Source: Acidipropionibacterium thoenii DSM 20276
GTDB lineage: Bacteria > Actinomycetota > Actinomycetes > Propionibacteriales > Propionibacteriaceae
Length of the DNA stretch: 64,000 nucleotides
NCBI RefSeq assembly: GCF_000423445.1
Contig: NZ_KE384019.1
Span: 325,404 to 389,403 of the forward strand
Reading direction: 5' to 3'
The position numbers and the translations under genes were made by a program. Shown in pieces: positions 47,772 to 57,599 of the stretch. A model generated the notes under the pieces. That model was given only the letters and a program-made list of their open reading frames with translations, was not told where the DNA came from and did no database searches. The stretch's first letter is position 1. Each line of letters opens with the position of its first letter.

Positions 47772-48439
47772 TGAATTTCGCGATCATCGGCCAGTACGGC
47801 GGCCTGATCGTCCACGGGATACTGCTCACCATCGCGCTGGGGGTGCTGGGGTTCCTCGGCGCGATGGTGGTGGGCACCCTGATGGCCGTCTGCCGGATCT
47901 CACCCATCCCTCCGCTGCGGGGCCTCGGTGCGGTCTATGTCGAGATCTTCCGCAACATTCCGTTGCTCAGTCTTCTCATCCTGATGGTCTTCGGGCTGCC
48001 GGATGCCGGGCTGGAGATGTCGCTGTTCTGGTGTGCGGTGGTCGCGATCGTGTTGTCCAGTGGGGCATTCGTGTGTGAGACGGTCCGCTCCGGGGTCAAC
48101 TCCGTCGGGATCGGCCAGATCGAGGCCAGCCGGGCGATCGGGATGTCCTTCGGACAGGTGCTGCGCTTGGTCGTGCTTCCCCAGGCGCTGTCGAGGATGA
48201 TCCAGCCCCTCACCAATATCTTCATCGGCACCATGCTGGGCTCCTCCCTGGCGGCTGCGATCGGCTTGGACGAGCTCACCAACGTCACCCAGCAGATCAA
48301 CGTCCTCACCGCGGAGGCGGTGCTGACCTTCCTCATCGCGGGCCTGGTCTACCTGGTGCTCTGCCTGCTGATCGGAGCGGCCGGCGGCTGGTTGGACCGG
48401 CGACTGAGGGCCTCGGTGGGAGCGGGTGGACGACGATGA
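47771..48439 (+). CDS. Polar amino acid ABC transporter permease (GluC-like)
   Basis: Permease of the HisM/GlnP type, 222 residues with about five membrane helices. The amino-acid-specific EAA loop reads IGQIEASRAIGMSFGQVLRLVVLPQALSRM in continuation, and the FRNIPLLSLLILMVFGLP segment is a family hallmark. Begins in the stop of the binding-protein gene and overlaps the next permease by four bases (ATGA), so the three are translationally coupled. It forms the channel with the following subunit. Confidence 0.9.
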   Translation: MNFAIIGQYGGLIVHGILLTIALGVLGFLGAMVVGTLMAVCRISPIPPLRGLGAVYVEIFRNIPLLSLLILMVFGLPDAGLEMSLFWCAVVAIVLSSGAFVCETVRSGVNSVGIGQIEASRAIGMSFGQVLRLVVLPQALSRMIQPLTNIFIGTMLGSSLAAAIGLDELTNVTQQINVLTAEAVLTFLIAGLVYLVLCLLIGAAGGWLDRRLRASVGAGGRR

Positions 48440-49341
48440 GCGCTGCCGTGAAGGACTCCGATCTCTTCTTCGACGTCCCCGGGCCGCGGGGCCGGCGGCG
48501 GATTCAGATCTGGTCGGTGGTGACCTCGCTGGCACTGGCCGCACTGGTCGTCGGCGCGCTGGTGCAGTTCGCCGGCCACGGGCAGCTCGAGGCCCAGAAG
48601 TGGCGCCCCTTCCTCACTCCCGGGTACCTCAACTTCCTGTGGATCGGCCTGAAGGGGACCCTGGCGGCGACCGGCATCGCGATGCTGGTGGCATTTCCGC
48701 TGGCCCTGGTGCTGGCCCTGCTGCGGATCTCCCGCAACCGGGTCGTCTCGGCCCTGGCCACCGGATGGATCGAGTTCTTCCGCGCCATTCCGATGCTGCT
48801 CATCGTCTACGCCTTCCTGCTCTTCCTGCCGCGTCAGCCGATCGGACTGGATCTTCCGCTGTTCTGGAAGCTCGTGGTCCCGATGATCATCACATCCTCG
48901 GCCACTACCGCCGAGATCTTCCGTTCGGGGATCCTGGCCGTGGACCACGGGCAGACCGAGGCGGCGTTGTCGATCGGGTTCACCGACGCGGCGACTATGC
49001 GGGTGGTGATCCTGCCCCAGGCCATCCGACTGGTGGTGCCCTCCCTCATCAACGCCCTCATCAGCCTGCTGAAGGACTCCACCCTCGGGTACGTGGTCTC
49101 CTATCCGGAGCTCACCCAGCAGGGCAAGGTCATCACGACCTACACCGGGCTCATGATTCAGACATACATCGTGGTGGCGGTGATCTATGTCATCATCAAC
49201 ATGATCCTGTCGCGGGTGGCCTCCTACCTCGACGTCAGGATGCATCGGCGGGCCGCGGCGGCCGTCGGACCCCTGGAGTCAGACGAGGCCGCCGAGCTCG
49301 ACACGTTCGCGACCAGTGGCATCGGCGAGAGGATCACCTGA
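48436..49341 (+). CDS. Polar amino acid ABC transporter permease (GluD-like)
   Basis: Second permease subunit, 301 residues. An N-terminal cytosolic segment of about 35 residues is followed by five to six helices; family motifs are EFFRAIPMLLIVYAFLLFLP and the EAA loop DHGQTEAALSIGFTDAATMR. A long acidic C-terminal tail (about 35 residues, PLESDEAAELDTFATSGIGE) goes beyond the usual family end. No ATPase (GluA) gene is present, unlike the classical gluABCD order, so the ATPase must come from elsewhere on the chromosome. Confidence 0.9.
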   Translation: MSAAVKDSDLFFDVPGPRGRRRIQIWSVVTSLALAALVVGALVQFAGHGQLEAQKWRPFLTPGYLNFLWIGLKGTLAATGIAMLVAFPLALVLALLRISRNRVVSALATGWIEFFRAIPMLLIVYAFLLFLPRQPIGLDLPLFWKLVVPMIITSSATTAEIFRSGILAVDHGQTEAALSIGFTDAATMRVVILPQAIRLVVPSLINALISLLKDSTLGYVVSYPELTQQGKVITTYTGLMIQTYIVVAVIYVIINMILSRVASYLDVRMHRRAAAAVGPLESDEAAELDTFATSGIGERIT

Positions 49342-49344
49342 TAG

Positions 49345-50160
49345 ATGTGCCGGATGTTCGGATTCCTGACCGATCGGCCCAGGTCGGTGGCAGTGGCCGC
49401 AGGCTCGGACCTGCGCACCTTCCACGATCTGGGTGTGATTCACCACGACGGATGGGGGATTGCCGCCTGGGACGGCCAGCGGGCCAAGGTGCACCACAAT
49501 CCGGAGCCGGTGATGGAGTCGAAGTCCTTCTGGCCGCTCGTCCAGGCACTGCGGACCGATCAGGCGCTGTTCCATCTGCGGCTGGCCACCGAGGGCCTGG
49601 CGGTCCGCGAGGAGAACTGCCACCCATTCATCGCGGGCAACGTGTGTTTCGCCCACAATGGCCAGTTCGACAAGACTCCTGAGATTGTCTCGGAGGTCAC
49701 CACCACCTGCGACTACCGGCCGCGCGGGACCACCGATTCGGAGCTGTACTTCGCCCTGGTGCTGCGCAACCATGACCGGGGGCTGCCCTGGCCGGACGCC
49801 ATTCAGGATGCTGCCCGCACCATCCTGGCGCTGGTTCCGGCAGGCCGGATCTGGGCCCTGGACTGCATGCTGGGCACCGAGGAGGCCTTCTACGCCTTCA
49901 GTCTGGCCTTCCCCGAGCTGGTGCCCGACCGCCCTGAGGGCTACTATGACCTGCACTTCCTGGCCAGCGAGGACAGCGGCGGACGCTCGGTGAGGATCTC
50001 CTCGCAGGGCCCGGAGTCGCCGAAGTGGCAGCTGCTGGCCCAGCGCACCGTGCTGCGTATCGAACGCGGCTCGCTGGCGATGTCGACGACGCCGTGGCGC
50101 CGTTCGGCTCACCGGGCCCGCAGCCACCAGGAGTTCGCCTCCCAGCGTTCCTACCCGTGA
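49345..50160 (+). CDS. Class II glutamine amidotransferase
   Basis: N-terminal-nucleophile glutaminase-fold protein of 271 residues. Catalytic Cys2 follows the initiator Met ([13 protein letters not shown]), and the substrate-binding segments [29 protein letters not shown] and [12 protein letters not shown] are present, with [13 protein letters not shown] downstream. There is no synthetase domain, so it resembles the YafJ-type stand-alone glutaminases of unknown pathway. It starts three bases after the amino-acid importer operon, hinting at a link with glutamine/glutamate supply, and its 3' end overlaps uppS by ten bases. Confidence 0.88.
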   Translation: MCRMFGFLTDRPRSVAVAAGSDLRTFHDLGVIHHDGWGIAAWDGQRAKVHHNPEPVMESKSFWPLVQALRTDQALFHLRLATEGLAVREENCHPFIAGNVCFAHNGQFDKTPEIVSEVTTTCDYRPRGTTDSELYFALVLRNHDRGLPWPDAIQDAARTILALVPAGRIWALDCMLGTEEAFYAFSLAFPELVPDRPEGYYDLHFLASEDSGGRSVRISSQGPESPKWQLLAQRTVLRIERGSLAMSTTPWRRSAHRARSHQEFASQRSYP

Positions 50161-50972
50161 TGGGCGGGGTCCGGCACCGGTTCGGAGGCCACCGCGCCAC
50201 CGAACCGCCGGTCGCGTTTCGCGTACTCCATCACCGCGGCCCACAGATCGCGGCGGTCGACATCGGGCCACAGCACATCTGAGAACACCATCTCGGCATA
50301 GGCCGACTGCCACAACAGGAAGTTCGAGGTGCGCTGCTCCCCCGAGGACCTCCAGAACAGGTCCACATCGGGGACCTCGGGCTCATCGAGGTGGGTGCGG
50401 AAGGTCTTCTCGGTGATGTGATCGGGATCCATCCGACCCTCGGCGACCTGCCGGGCGATGTCGCGCACCGCGTCGACGATCTCCGCTCGGCCGCCGTAGT
50501 TGACGCAGAACTGCAGGGTCAGGACGGTGTTGTCGGCGCTCTGGGCCTCGATCTCCTCCAGCTCCTTGATGACCGATCGCCACAGCTTGGGACGGCGTCC
50601 CGCCCACCGGACCTTGACCCCCATGGCGTCGAGCTCGTCGCGGCGCCGGTGCAGCACATCGCGGTTGAAACCCATCAACCAGCGCACCTCCTGGGGCGAG
50701 CGCCGCCAGTTCTCGGTGGAGAAGGCGTAGGCCGAGATGTAGGGGATGCCCATCTCGATGGCTCCTGCGACGACATCGAGCAGAGCCGCCTCGCCGCGGG
50801 CATGGCCATCGGTGCGTCTGAGTCCGCGCTGCCTGGCCCATCGTCCGTTGCCATCCATCACGATGGCGACATGGCGGGGGATCAGGGCGGCAGGAAGCTG
50901 CGGTGGCCTGGCACCGGAGGGGTGGGGCAGGGGGCCCCGCTTGGGCGGGCGTGGATGGGTGCTGGCGGCCAT
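50151..50972 (-). CDS. uppS: Isoprenyl transferase (undecaprenyl/decaprenyl diphosphate synthase)
   Basis: Cis-prenyltransferase of 273 residues that makes the long-chain polyprenyl diphosphate carrier for cell-wall synthesis. The diphosphate-binding motif is [12 protein letters not shown] (catalytic Asp40), followed by [12 protein letters not shown], the homodimer segment [16 protein letters not shown] and the C-terminal [19 protein letters not shown]. An extended Pro/Arg-rich N-terminus (about 30 residues) is usual in actinobacteria. The recO-uppS pairing is conserved with mycobacteria (Rv2362c-Rv2361c). TAGCGT seven bases upstream of the ATG suggests a leaderless mRNA. Confidence 0.94.
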   Translation of the reverse strand: MAASTHPRPPKRGPLPHPSGARPPQLPAALIPRHVAIVMDGNGRWARQRGLRRTDGHARGEAALLDVVAGAIEMGIPYISAYAFSTENWRRSPQEVRWLMGFNRDVLHRRRDELDAMGVKVRWAGRRPKLWRSVIKELEEIEAQSADNTVLTLQFCVNYGGRAEIVDAVRDIARQVAEGRMDPDHITEKTFRTHLDEPEVPDVDLFWRSSGEQRTSNFLLWQSAYAEMVFSDVLWPDVDRRDLWAAVMEYAKRDRRFGGAVASEPVPDPAHHG

Positions 50973-50979
50973 GACCGTC

Positions 50980-50985
50980 ACGCTA
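50980..50985 (-). promoter_or_regulatory. -10 hexamer TAGCGT for leaderless uppS
   Basis: On the minus strand TAGCGT is seven bases before the uppS ATG (50972), no Shine-Dalgarno. The divergent recO promoter is 60 bases away. Confidence 0.4.
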
Positions 50986-51044
50986 CTAGTTGCCGACCCG
51001 GCATCGCCGGATGGGCGCCGGGTCGCGGTTGTGGTGCGGCGAGG

Positions 51045-51050
51045 GACAAT
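51045..51050 (+). promoter_or_regulatory. -10 hexamer GACAAT for leaderless recO
   Basis: GACAAT is exactly six bases before the recO ATG at 51057, a four-of-six -10 match; GGGAGC between them is too close to serve as Shine-Dalgarno. Confidence 0.45.
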
Positions 51051-51056
51051 GGGAGC

Positions 51057-51803
51057 ATGCCCAGCTACCGAGACCGCGCCGTCGTGCTGCGGACCTACAA
51101 GCTCGGCGAGGCGGACCGGATCATCAGCATGCTGACCCGCGATCACGGCAAGGTGCGGGCGGTGGCCCGCGGGGTGCGGCGTACCTCCAGCAAGTTCGGC
51201 GGCAGACTGGATCCCTTCAACCGTGTCGACATCCAGCTGGCGGTGGGGCGCAGCCTGGACGTCGTCGTCCAGGTGGAGACGCTGCGCTCCTACTCCGCGC
51301 CGTTGAGACTGGACTACCCGCTGTTCACCGCGGCCGAGGTGATGGTCGAGACCGCTGATCACCTGGTCCCGGTGGAGAAGGAACCCGCCCCGACCCAGTA
51401 CCGGCTGCTCGCCGGAGCGCTGCGCACTCTGGGCGAGGGGACGCCGGACGGGGCGCGGCCGGCCACCATGGTGCTGGACTCCTACCTGCTGCGCTCATTG
51501 TCGGTGGCCGGCTACGCTCCCGACCTGTCCGACTGCGTGAGGTGCGGGACGCCGGGGCCCCATCCGGGCTTCTCTCCCAGCCTGGGCGGGGTGGTCTGTG
51601 CCGACTGCCAGCCGCCCGGGACCCCGCATCCCAATCCGGAGACCATCCAGTACATGGGTTCACTGCTGTCCGGGGACTGGCCGGCAACCAGGTCGGTGGC
51701 GCCGGTGCGCGTGCGGGAGGCCGCCGGGTTGATCTCGGCCTTCGTCTCCTGGCACATGGAGCGCGGGCTGAGGTCGTTGCGGTTGATGGACCGCCAGGAC
51801 TAG
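51057..51803 (+). CDS. recO: DNA repair protein RecO
   Basis: Recombination mediator of 248 residues that loads RecA at gaps with RecR. The N-terminal OB-fold starts [20 protein letters not shown] and continues with [20 protein letters not shown]; the central helical region and the zinc-finger-like pair CVRCG and CADC (about residues 160-185) match the family. The divergent arrangement with uppS is characteristic; in mycobacteria they are adjacent. Length and motifs are normal. Confidence 0.94.
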   Translation: MPSYRDRAVVLRTYKLGEADRIISMLTRDHGKVRAVARGVRRTSSKFGGRLDPFNRVDIQLAVGRSLDVVVQVETLRSYSAPLRLDYPLFTAAEVMVETADHLVPVEKEPAPTQYRLLAGALRTLGEGTPDGARPATMVLDSYLLRSLSVAGYAPDLSDCVRCGTPGPHPGFSPSLGGVVCADCQPPGTPHPNPETIQYMGSLLSGDWPATRSVAPVRVREAAGLISAFVSWHMERGLRSLRLMDRQD

Positions 51804-51949
51804 CGGACCAGCGGGTGGTCCCGGTCGCGCGCCAGGATGGGACCAGTGGGCCCCGGGTGGCACCAGCCGCCGGCGCGGGCACTGCAGGGGCGTGTCAGAG
51901 GACGATCTGGCAACGAGCCACCCGTTGGGCGACCCGTGCCGCTCGAATC

Positions 51950-52375
51950 TCAGGCCTTCTGACCGGAGCACTGGGCGCACAGGCCGAACAGCTCCAGCTC
52001 ATGGCCGGTCTCGGTGAACCCGTAGCGGGATCCGATCTCCCTGGCCCAGTCCTCGATGGTCTCCTCCTGGCCGATCTCGACGACCTTGCCGCACTGACGG
52101 CAGACCAGGTGGTGGTGGTGAACCGGGGAGCAGCGCCGGTATGCCATCTCGCCGTCCTCGGCTCGAATGGCGTCCAGCTCACCCTCCTCGCCCATCGTCT
52201 GAAGGTTGCGGTAGACGGTGGCCAGGCCCACCTTGACACCGCGCTGGACGAGCTGGTCGTGGACCTGCTGGGCGGTGAGGAAGGAGTCCTCGGTGTCGAA
52301 CAGCTCATTGATGGCGACACGCTGCCGGGTGGTGCGCCTGGCCGGGCTCGACACTGGGCTTGACACGGTCATCAC
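51950..52375 (-). CDS. Fur-family metalloregulator, probably Zur
   Basis: Fur superfamily repressor of 141 residues. The winged helix (RRTTRQRVAINELFDTEDSF and VKVGLATVYRNLQTMGEEGE) is followed by the metal-binding dimerisation domain with VHHHHLVCRQCGKVVEI and CAQC, the four cysteines of the structural zinc site. The proximity to glyS and recO-uppS matches the mycobacterial zur (Rv2359) locus, so zinc is the likelier signal than iron; motif alone cannot separate Fur from Zur. GTG at 52375 has AGAGG near it. Divergent from glyS. Confidence 0.87.
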   Translation of the reverse strand: MMTVSSPVSSPARRTTRQRVAINELFDTEDSFLTAQQVHDQLVQRGVKVGLATVYRNLQTMGEEGELDAIRAEDGEMAYRRCSPVHHHHLVCRQCGKVVEIGQEETIEDWAREIGSRYGFTETGHELELFGLCAQCSGQKA

Positions 52376-52486
52376 CTCTGAAGTGGACAGCAGAACACCG
52401 TCAATGTAGCGCGGCGGGGCCCCAGGATCACGTGGTCGGCGGGTGCGGGTCCGGCGGAAGGTGATTCAGCCGACACCTGAAGCCGG

Positions 52487-52525
52487 TATTGTGAGTCCCT
52501 GCGTGAGCACCAGCCTGGTGTCACG
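52487..52525 (+). promoter_or_regulatory. glyS promoter -10 and 5'-UTR hairpin
   Basis: TATTGT (52487-52492) is a good -10. A strong hairpin follows at 52502-52525: CGTGA, bulged G, CACCA, loop GCC, TGGTG, TCACG (ten pairs). It ends just before the ATG at 52529 and about 30 bases before the TTG start, so it lies in the leader if TTG is used. No T-box consensus is present. Confidence 0.5.
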
Positions 52526-52555
52526 TCCATGAGGACTTGGAAGAAAGGGAAGGCC

Positions 52556-53947
52556 TTGGCCTCCGCCAGCACTCTCGACAATGTCATCAACCTCTGCAAG
52601 CGTCGGGGCTTCGTGTTCCCCTGCGGAGAGATCTACGGCGGCTCTCGCGCCGCATGGGACTACGGTCCATTCGGCGTCGAGCTCAAGGAGAACATCAAGC
52701 GCCAGTGGTGGCGGTCGATGGTCACCAGCCGCGACGACATCGTGGGCCTGGACTCCTCCATCATCCTGCCGAAAGAGGTGTGGGTCGCCTCCGGCCACGT
52801 CGGCGTGTTCACCGATCCGTTGACCGAGTGCCTGTCCTGCCACAAGCGGCTGCGCGCCGATCAGCTCCAGGAGATGTACGCCAACAAGCACGACATCGCC
52901 GATCCCGACTCCGTCAAGCTGTCCGAGGTCAACTGCCCCAACTGCGGTACCAAGGGCCAGTGGACCGAGCCCCGCGACTTCAACATGATGCTGAAGACCT
53001 ACCTCGGCCCCGTCCAGGACGAGGCAGGGCTGCACTACCTGCGCCCCGAGACCGCCCAGGGCATCTTCATCAACTTCCAGAACGTGGTCACCAGCGCCCG
53101 CAAGAAGCCGCCTTTCGGCATCGCGCAGACCGGCAAGTCCTTCCGCAATGAGATCACCCCGGGGAACTTCATCTTCCGCACCCGGGAGTTCGAGCAGATG
53201 GAGATGGAGTTCTTCGTGGTGCCCGGCACCGACGAGGACTGGCACGAGTACTGGATCAACCACCGCACCGACTGGTACGTGGACCTGGGCATCGAGCGCG
53301 ACAACCTGCGCCACTACGAACACCCCAAGGAGAAGCTCTCCCACTACTCCAAGCGGACCGTCGACATCGAGTACAAATTCGGTTTCGTCGGCTCCGACTG
53401 GGGCGAGTTGGAGGGCATCGCCAATCGCACCGACTTCGACCTCAAGACCCACTCCGAGCACTCCGGCAAGGACCTGTCCTACTTCGACCAGAAGGAGAAC
53501 AAGCGCTACCTGCCCTACGTCATCGAGCCGGCCGCCGGCCTGACGAGGTCCCTGATGGCCTTCATGGTCGACGCGTACACCGAGGACGAGGCTCCCAACA
53601 CCAAGGGTGGGGTCGACAAGCGCACCGTGCTCAAGCTCGATCCGCGGCTCTCTCCGGTCAAGGCCGCCGTGCTGCCGCTGAGCCGCAACTCCGACCTGTC
53701 GCCGAAGGCCCGCGATCTGGCCGCCACGCTGCGCAGGCACTGGAACGTCGACTTCGACGACGCCCAGGCGATCGGCAAGCGCTATCGCCGCCAGGACGAG
53801 ATCGGCACCCCGTTCTGCATCACCGTCGACTTCGACACCCTCACCGATGACGCCGTGACGATCCGCGACCGCGACACCATGAACCAGGAACGCGTGGCGA
53901 TCGACCAGGTGGAGTCCTACCTGGGAGCCCGGCTGCTGGGCTGCTGA
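52556..53947 (+). CDS. glyS: Glycyl-tRNA synthetase (alpha2 type)
   Basis: Class II aminoacyl-tRNA synthetase charging tRNA-Gly, about 463 residues, the dimeric archaeal/Gram-positive-type enzyme. Motif 1 region [20 protein letters not shown], motif 2 [20 protein letters not shown], motif 3 [18 protein letters not shown], and a zinc-like cluster (CLSCHKR, CPNCG) are visible; the C-terminal anticodon domain ends [14 protein letters not shown]. Start: TTG at 52556 gives [20 protein letters not shown], the family N-terminus, with AGAAAGGG seven bases before it; ATG at 52529 is in frame but has no Shine-Dalgarno and adds nine residues. Confidence 0.94.
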   Translation: MASASTLDNVINLCKRRGFVFPCGEIYGGSRAAWDYGPFGVELKENIKRQWWRSMVTSRDDIVGLDSSIILPKEVWVASGHVGVFTDPLTECLSCHKRLRADQLQEMYANKHDIADPDSVKLSEVNCPNCGTKGQWTEPRDFNMMLKTYLGPVQDEAGLHYLRPETAQGIFINFQNVVTSARKKPPFGIAQTGKSFRNEITPGNFIFRTREFEQMEMEFFVVPGTDEDWHEYWINHRTDWYVDLGIERDNLRHYEHPKEKLSHYSKRTVDIEYKFGFVGSDWGELEGIANRTDFDLKTHSEHSGKDLSYFDQKENKRYLPYVIEPAAGLTRSLMAFMVDAYTEDEAPNTKGGVDKRTVLKLDPRLSPVKAAVLPLSRNSDLSPKARDLAATLRRHWNVDFDDAQAIGKRYRRQDEIGTPFCITVDFDTLTDDAVTIRDRDTMNQERVAIDQVESYLGARLLGC

Positions 53948-53954
53948 GTCGCGA

Positions 53955-53971
53955 CCGCCGGCCGCCGGCGG
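53955..53971. terminator. Hairpin between convergent glyS and nadC
   Basis: CCGCCGG, loop CCG, CCGGCGG: a perfect seven-pair GC stem between the two stop codons; likely bidirectional terminator. Confidence 0.6.
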
Positions 53972-53979
53972 GCCCGCTG

Positions 53980-54891
53980 TCAGGCCATGTCCAGGCCCAG
54001 GTCGAGCACCGGTGCGGAATGGGTGAGCGCCCCCACCGCCACATAGTCGACGCCGCACGTGGCGACGGCTGCGGCGTCTGCCAGGTGCAGCCCTCCGGAG
54101 GCCTCGGTGGCGACCCCGGAGGGCCGGGTCAGCGCCACCGCCTGCCTCATGAGGGCAGGCGGCATGTTGTCCAGCAGCACGAGTGAGGCCCCGGCCGCGA
54201 TGGCCTCGACGACCTGGTCGAGACTGTCGCACTCCACCTCGCAGACCAGATCCGGAGCGTGGGCCTGTACCGCACGCAGCGCCCCGGCGACCGACCCGGC
54301 CGCGGCGATGTGGTTGTCCTTGATGAGGGCGGCGTCCCCCAGCCCCATCCGGTGATTGACCCCGCCCCCGCAGCGCACCGCATACTTCTGCAGGACGCGC
54401 AGCCCCGGAACGGTCTTGCGGGTATCGCGCACCCGGGTGCCCGATCCGGCCAGCGCATCGGCCCAGGCGGCGGTGGCGGTGGCCACCCCCGACAGCTGAC
54501 CTGACAGGTTGAGCATGCTGCGCTCGGCGGTCAGCAGGGTGCGCAGGGGCGCCTCGGCCTCCAGCACGGCGTCGCCCGGCTCGACCCGGGATCCGTCGCG
54601 CATCAGGATCCGGCTGGTGGCCGTGTCGCCGTTGCGGGCGGCCATCAGATGCAGCACGACGGCCGCCAACGGCACCCCGGCCAGGCATCCGCGGTTCCGC
54701 GAGACGATCCGGGCGCGGCCGCGCTGGTCGGGCCCGAAGATCGCCTCGGTGGTGGCATCGGGTCCCCAGGACAGGTCCTCGTCGAGGGTGCGATCGGCCA
54801 CCTCGATGACCTGGCGGAGGTCCAGACCCGCCGTGGCGATCGCGTCGAGCAGCTGGGCGGGAAGAGCCGGCTGGAGGGCGGAGTCGCTCAT
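53980..54891 (-). CDS. nadC: Nicotinate-nucleotide pyrophosphorylase (carboxylating)
   Basis: Quinolinate phosphoribosyltransferase, 303 residues, converting quinolinate and PRPP to nicotinate mononucleotide in de novo NAD synthesis. Family blocks: LNLSGQLSGVATATAAW, RDTRKTVPGLRVLQKYAVRC, NHRMGLGDAALIKDNHIAAA, VECDSLDQVVEAIAAGASLV and DYVAVGALTHSAPVLDLGLD. Last gene of the nadABC operon; it begins at ATG overlapping the nadB stop by four bases, so translation is coupled. All catalytic-type residues appear present. Confidence 0.95.
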   Translation of the reverse strand: MSDSALQPALPAQLLDAIATAGLDLRQVIEVADRTLDEDLSWGPDATTEAIFGPDQRGRARIVSRNRGCLAGVPLAAVVLHLMAARNGDTATSRILMRDGSRVEPGDAVLEAEAPLRTLLTAERSMLNLSGQLSGVATATAAWADALAGSGTRVRDTRKTVPGLRVLQKYAVRCGGGVNHRMGLGDAALIKDNHIAAAGSVAGALRAVQAHAPDLVCEVECDSLDQVVEAIAAGASLVLLDNMPPALMRQAVALTRPSGVATEASGGLHLADAAAVATCGVDYVAVGALTHSAPVLDLGLDMA

Positions 54892-56552
54892 GCCGCCTCC
54901 CGGTCGCGGCGATCCGAGGAACCGCGGGTGAGCCGCAGCTCGCCGGCGGCATCCATCCGGGTGTCGATGTGCACCCGCCAGCCGGCCCGGCGCTCGGGGA
55001 AGTCGGACCTGCGGTGGCAGCCGCGGGACTCGGTGCGCATCCCTGCGGCACCGGTCACCAGCCGGGCCGTCAGGGCCAGATTGGTGGCGGTGAGGGCGGC
55101 ATCGTCCAGTCGGTCGCCCGGCCGGAGACAGTCGAGGACCTGGAGGGTCCGGGTCAACCCTTCGGCATCGCGCAGCACCGATCCATCGGCAGCCATCCGC
55201 GCCCTGAGCGTCGATACCTCTGCGGCGTCGATGAGCCCGGCAGCACAGCGTGGAACCGCAGCCCCGGGGCGACCGCTGGCGGCCAGCCAGCCGGCCATCT
55301 CGCCGCCGGCCCGCTCGCCCATCACCAGGGCCTCGGTCAGCGAGTTGGAGGCCAGTCGGTTGGCTCCCTGGACTCCGGTGCAGGCCGCCTCGCCGATCAC
55401 CCGCAGTCCGGGCACCGTGGTGATCCCGGCCATCGTGGCGGCCACGCCGCCGCAGTGGTAATGGGCTCCCGGGCGCACCGGGATCGGCTCGCCGACCGGG
55501 TCGACCCCGCGCTGGCGGCACATCTGGAGGATGGAGGGGAAGGACCGCTCCCATCGCCGGGCCCCGAAGGCGGTGGCGTCCAGGAAGAGATGCTCCTCGC
55601 CGGTGGTGTTCATATGGGCCTGCTCGGCCGCCGAGACGACATCGCGGGGAGCGAGATCGGCCAGCGGGTGGACGCCGGTCATCACGCGGTGCCCCCGATG
55701 GTCGATGAGGACGGCTCCCTCGCCGCGCACCGCCTCGGAGATCAGCACCCCGCGGTCGCCAGGGACCCGGTGATCGGCGGGCACCACCAGGATGGTCGGG
55801 TGGAACTGCATGAACTCGGTGTCGCGGGCCACCGCACCGGCTCGCACGGCAGCAGCCAGGCCGTCGCCGGTGGCCACCGGGGGATTGGTGGTGGCCGGCC
55901 AGAGCTGGCCGATCCCACCGGTGGCCAGCAGTACGGCGCGAGCCTCGATCCGGCCGGTGGAATCCGACTCGTCGAGCACAGCGAGGCCACAGGCGCGTCC
56001 GTGGGCGTCGGTGAGGACGTCGGTCAGCCGGGTCCCGGTGAGCATCTGGAGGTGACCGCCGTCGCCGCCCCGGTCGAGGGCGGCGACCAGGGCCCGTTCG
56101 ACCTCGTGGCCGGACTGGTCACCACCGGCGTGCAGGATGCGGCGGGCATGGTGGCCGCCCTCCAGGTGGAGATCGATCCGACCGGTCTCATCGGTGTCGA
56201 AGTGGCCGCCCAGGTCGATGAGACGCCGCAGTGCGGCAGGGGCATGGCTCACGAGATCGGCCGCATTGTGCCGGTCGCACAGCTGGGCACCGGCGGTCAG
56301 GGTGTCCGACAGGTGCAGCTCGGTGCTGTCAGTGGCCGACCAGACGGCGGCCAGACCGCCCTGGGCCCAGTCGGTGGAGGAGTCGGTGATCCGGCCGCGG
56401 GTCACCACGGCCACGTCCAGGCCCTCGGCCAGCAGCGTCAGGATCGCCGACATCCCGGCGGCGCCGGTGCCCACCACCGCGACATCGCAGCGCCTGGTCC
56501 AGGTCGGTGCACCGGCCCGCAGCTGGACGCCGGTTCTGTTGAGTGCACTCAT
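54888..56552 (-). CDS. nadB: L-aspartate oxidase
   Basis: FAD-dependent L-aspartate oxidase, 554 residues, producing iminoaspartate for NadA. The FAD fold shows DVAVVGTGAAGMSAILTLL, then DSSTDWAQGGLAAV, the catalytic-region MQFHPTILV, AHYHCGGVAATMAG and GEAACTGVQGANRLASNSL, closely related to succinate dehydrogenase SdhA. The C-terminal helical domain ends in a short Arg/Asp-rich tail. The ATG at 56552 overlaps the nadA stop by one base. Middle gene of nadABC, regulated with it. Confidence 0.95.
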   Translation of the reverse strand: MSALNRTGVQLRAGAPTWTRRCDVAVVGTGAAGMSAILTLLAEGLDVAVVTRGRITDSSTDWAQGGLAAVWSATDSTELHLSDTLTAGAQLCDRHNAADLVSHAPAALRRLIDLGGHFDTDETGRIDLHLEGGHHARRILHAGGDQSGHEVERALVAALDRGGDGGHLQMLTGTRLTDVLTDAHGRACGLAVLDESDSTGRIEARAVLLATGGIGQLWPATTNPPVATGDGLAAAVRAGAVARDTEFMQFHPTILVVPADHRVPGDRGVLISEAVRGEGAVLIDHRGHRVMTGVHPLADLAPRDVVSAAEQAHMNTTGEEHLFLDATAFGARRWERSFPSILQMCRQRGVDPVGEPIPVRPGAHYHCGGVAATMAGITTVPGLRVIGEAACTGVQGANRLASNSLTEALVMGERAGGEMAGWLAASGRPGAAVPRCAAGLIDAAEVSTLRARMAADGSVLRDAEGLTRTLQVLDCLRPGDRLDDAALTATNLALTARLVTGAAGMRTESRGCHRRSDFPERRAGWRVHIDTRMDAAGELRLTRGSSDRRDREAA

Positions 56553-57586
56553 CACTCCCCACCTCCGGGGTTCCCGATGGAGATCATTCGTTCCACGGCC
56601 CGGCGGGCCCGGACGGCGATCCCGGGATCGACGACCACCTCGTCGCGACCGGTGAGCAGGCAGTCCAGCAGCTTCTGGCGGGTCGTCATCTTCATGTATG
56701 GGCACACCGCGCGGGGATTCACCGGTTCGAAGTCCGCTCCTGGATTGGCCTGGCGGAGCTGGTGCAACATGCCGACCTCGGTGGCCACCAGCACCTTGCA
56801 GGAGTGGGTGGCCCGGGCGGCGTCCAGCATCCCGCCGGTCGACAGGATGTGAGTGCGCTCGGCGGGAAGCTCCCCCTGCCCGGCCAGCCACAGCGCGCTG
56901 GTGGTGCAGCCGCACTCGGGGTGGACGAAGAGCTCGGCATCCGGATTGGCGTGCACCTGGTCGATGAGGTCGGTGGGGGAGATGTCGGCGTGGACATGGC
57001 ACTCGCCCATCCAGGTGTGGATGTTGTCGCGTCCCAGGGTGCGCCGGACATGGGCGCCCAGGAACTGGTCGGGGCAGAACAGCACGTCGGTCTCGGCCGG
57101 GATCGAGGAGACCACCTCGACAGCGTTGGAGGAGGTGCAGCAGATGTCGGTCTCGGCCTTCACCTCGGCGCTGGTGTTGACATAGCTCACCACCGTCGCG
57201 CCGGGGTACTGGGCCTTCCACTGGCGCAGCTGGTCGGCGGTGATGCAGTCGGCCAAGGAGCACCCGGCCCGGTCATCGGGGATGAGGACCCGCTTGTCGG
57301 GGGACAGGATCTTGGCGGTCTCGGCCATGAAGTGGACCCCGGCGAAGACGATCGTGGAGGCATCGGCGGTGGCCGCGATCCGTGACAGTGCCAGTGAGTC
57401 GCCGACGTGATCGGCGACGTCCTGGATATCGGGATCCTGGTAGTTGTGGGCGAGGATCACGGCATCGGCGGCGCGGGCGGCGTCGCGGACCTGCTGGGCC
57501 CACTCGTCGAACCCCTCCCGTCGTGGCCCGGGCAGTCCTGAGGCCCCCGCGGTGGCGGCGGTGAGGGGGGAGGTGATGATGGTCAT
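56552..57586 (-). CDS. nadA: Quinolinate synthase
   Basis: [4Fe-4S] quinolinate synthase A, 344 residues, condensing iminoaspartate with dihydroxyacetone phosphate. Family motifs: [34 protein letters not shown], and the cluster cysteines in [16 protein letters not shown] and CPYMKM. The ATG at 57586 is chosen because GGAG precedes it by five bases; the GTG two codons upstream is in frame. First gene of the operon, transcribed from the A/T-rich intergenic region next to nrtR. Needs Fe-S assembly (a SufT-like gene is at the window's left end). Confidence 0.95.
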   Translation of the reverse strand: MTIITSPLTAATAGASGLPGPRREGFDEWAQQVRDAARAADAVILAHNYQDPDIQDVADHVGDSLALSRIAATADASTIVFAGVHFMAETAKILSPDKRVLIPDDRAGCSLADCITADQLRQWKAQYPGATVVSYVNTSAEVKAETDICCTSSNAVEVVSSIPAETDVLFCPDQFLGAHVRRTLGRDNIHTWMGECHVHADISPTDLIDQVHANPDAELFVHPECGCTTSALWLAGQGELPAERTHILSTGGMLDAARATHSCKVLVATEVGMLHQLRQANPGADFEPVNPRAVCPYMKMTTRQKLLDCLLTGRDEVVVDPGIAVRARRAVERMISIGNPGGGE

Positions 57587-57599
57587 CGGCACTCCGATT

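Noticed and set aside
52376..52555. T-box riboswitch upstream of glyS
   Set aside because: The conserved T-box core AGGGTGGNACCGCG and specifier-loop layout are absent; only a simple hairpin is present.
52466..55051. Very long minus-strand frame opposite glyS and nadC
   Set aside because: Antisense shadow of glyS, merging into another frame of nadC; no domain and compositionally biased.
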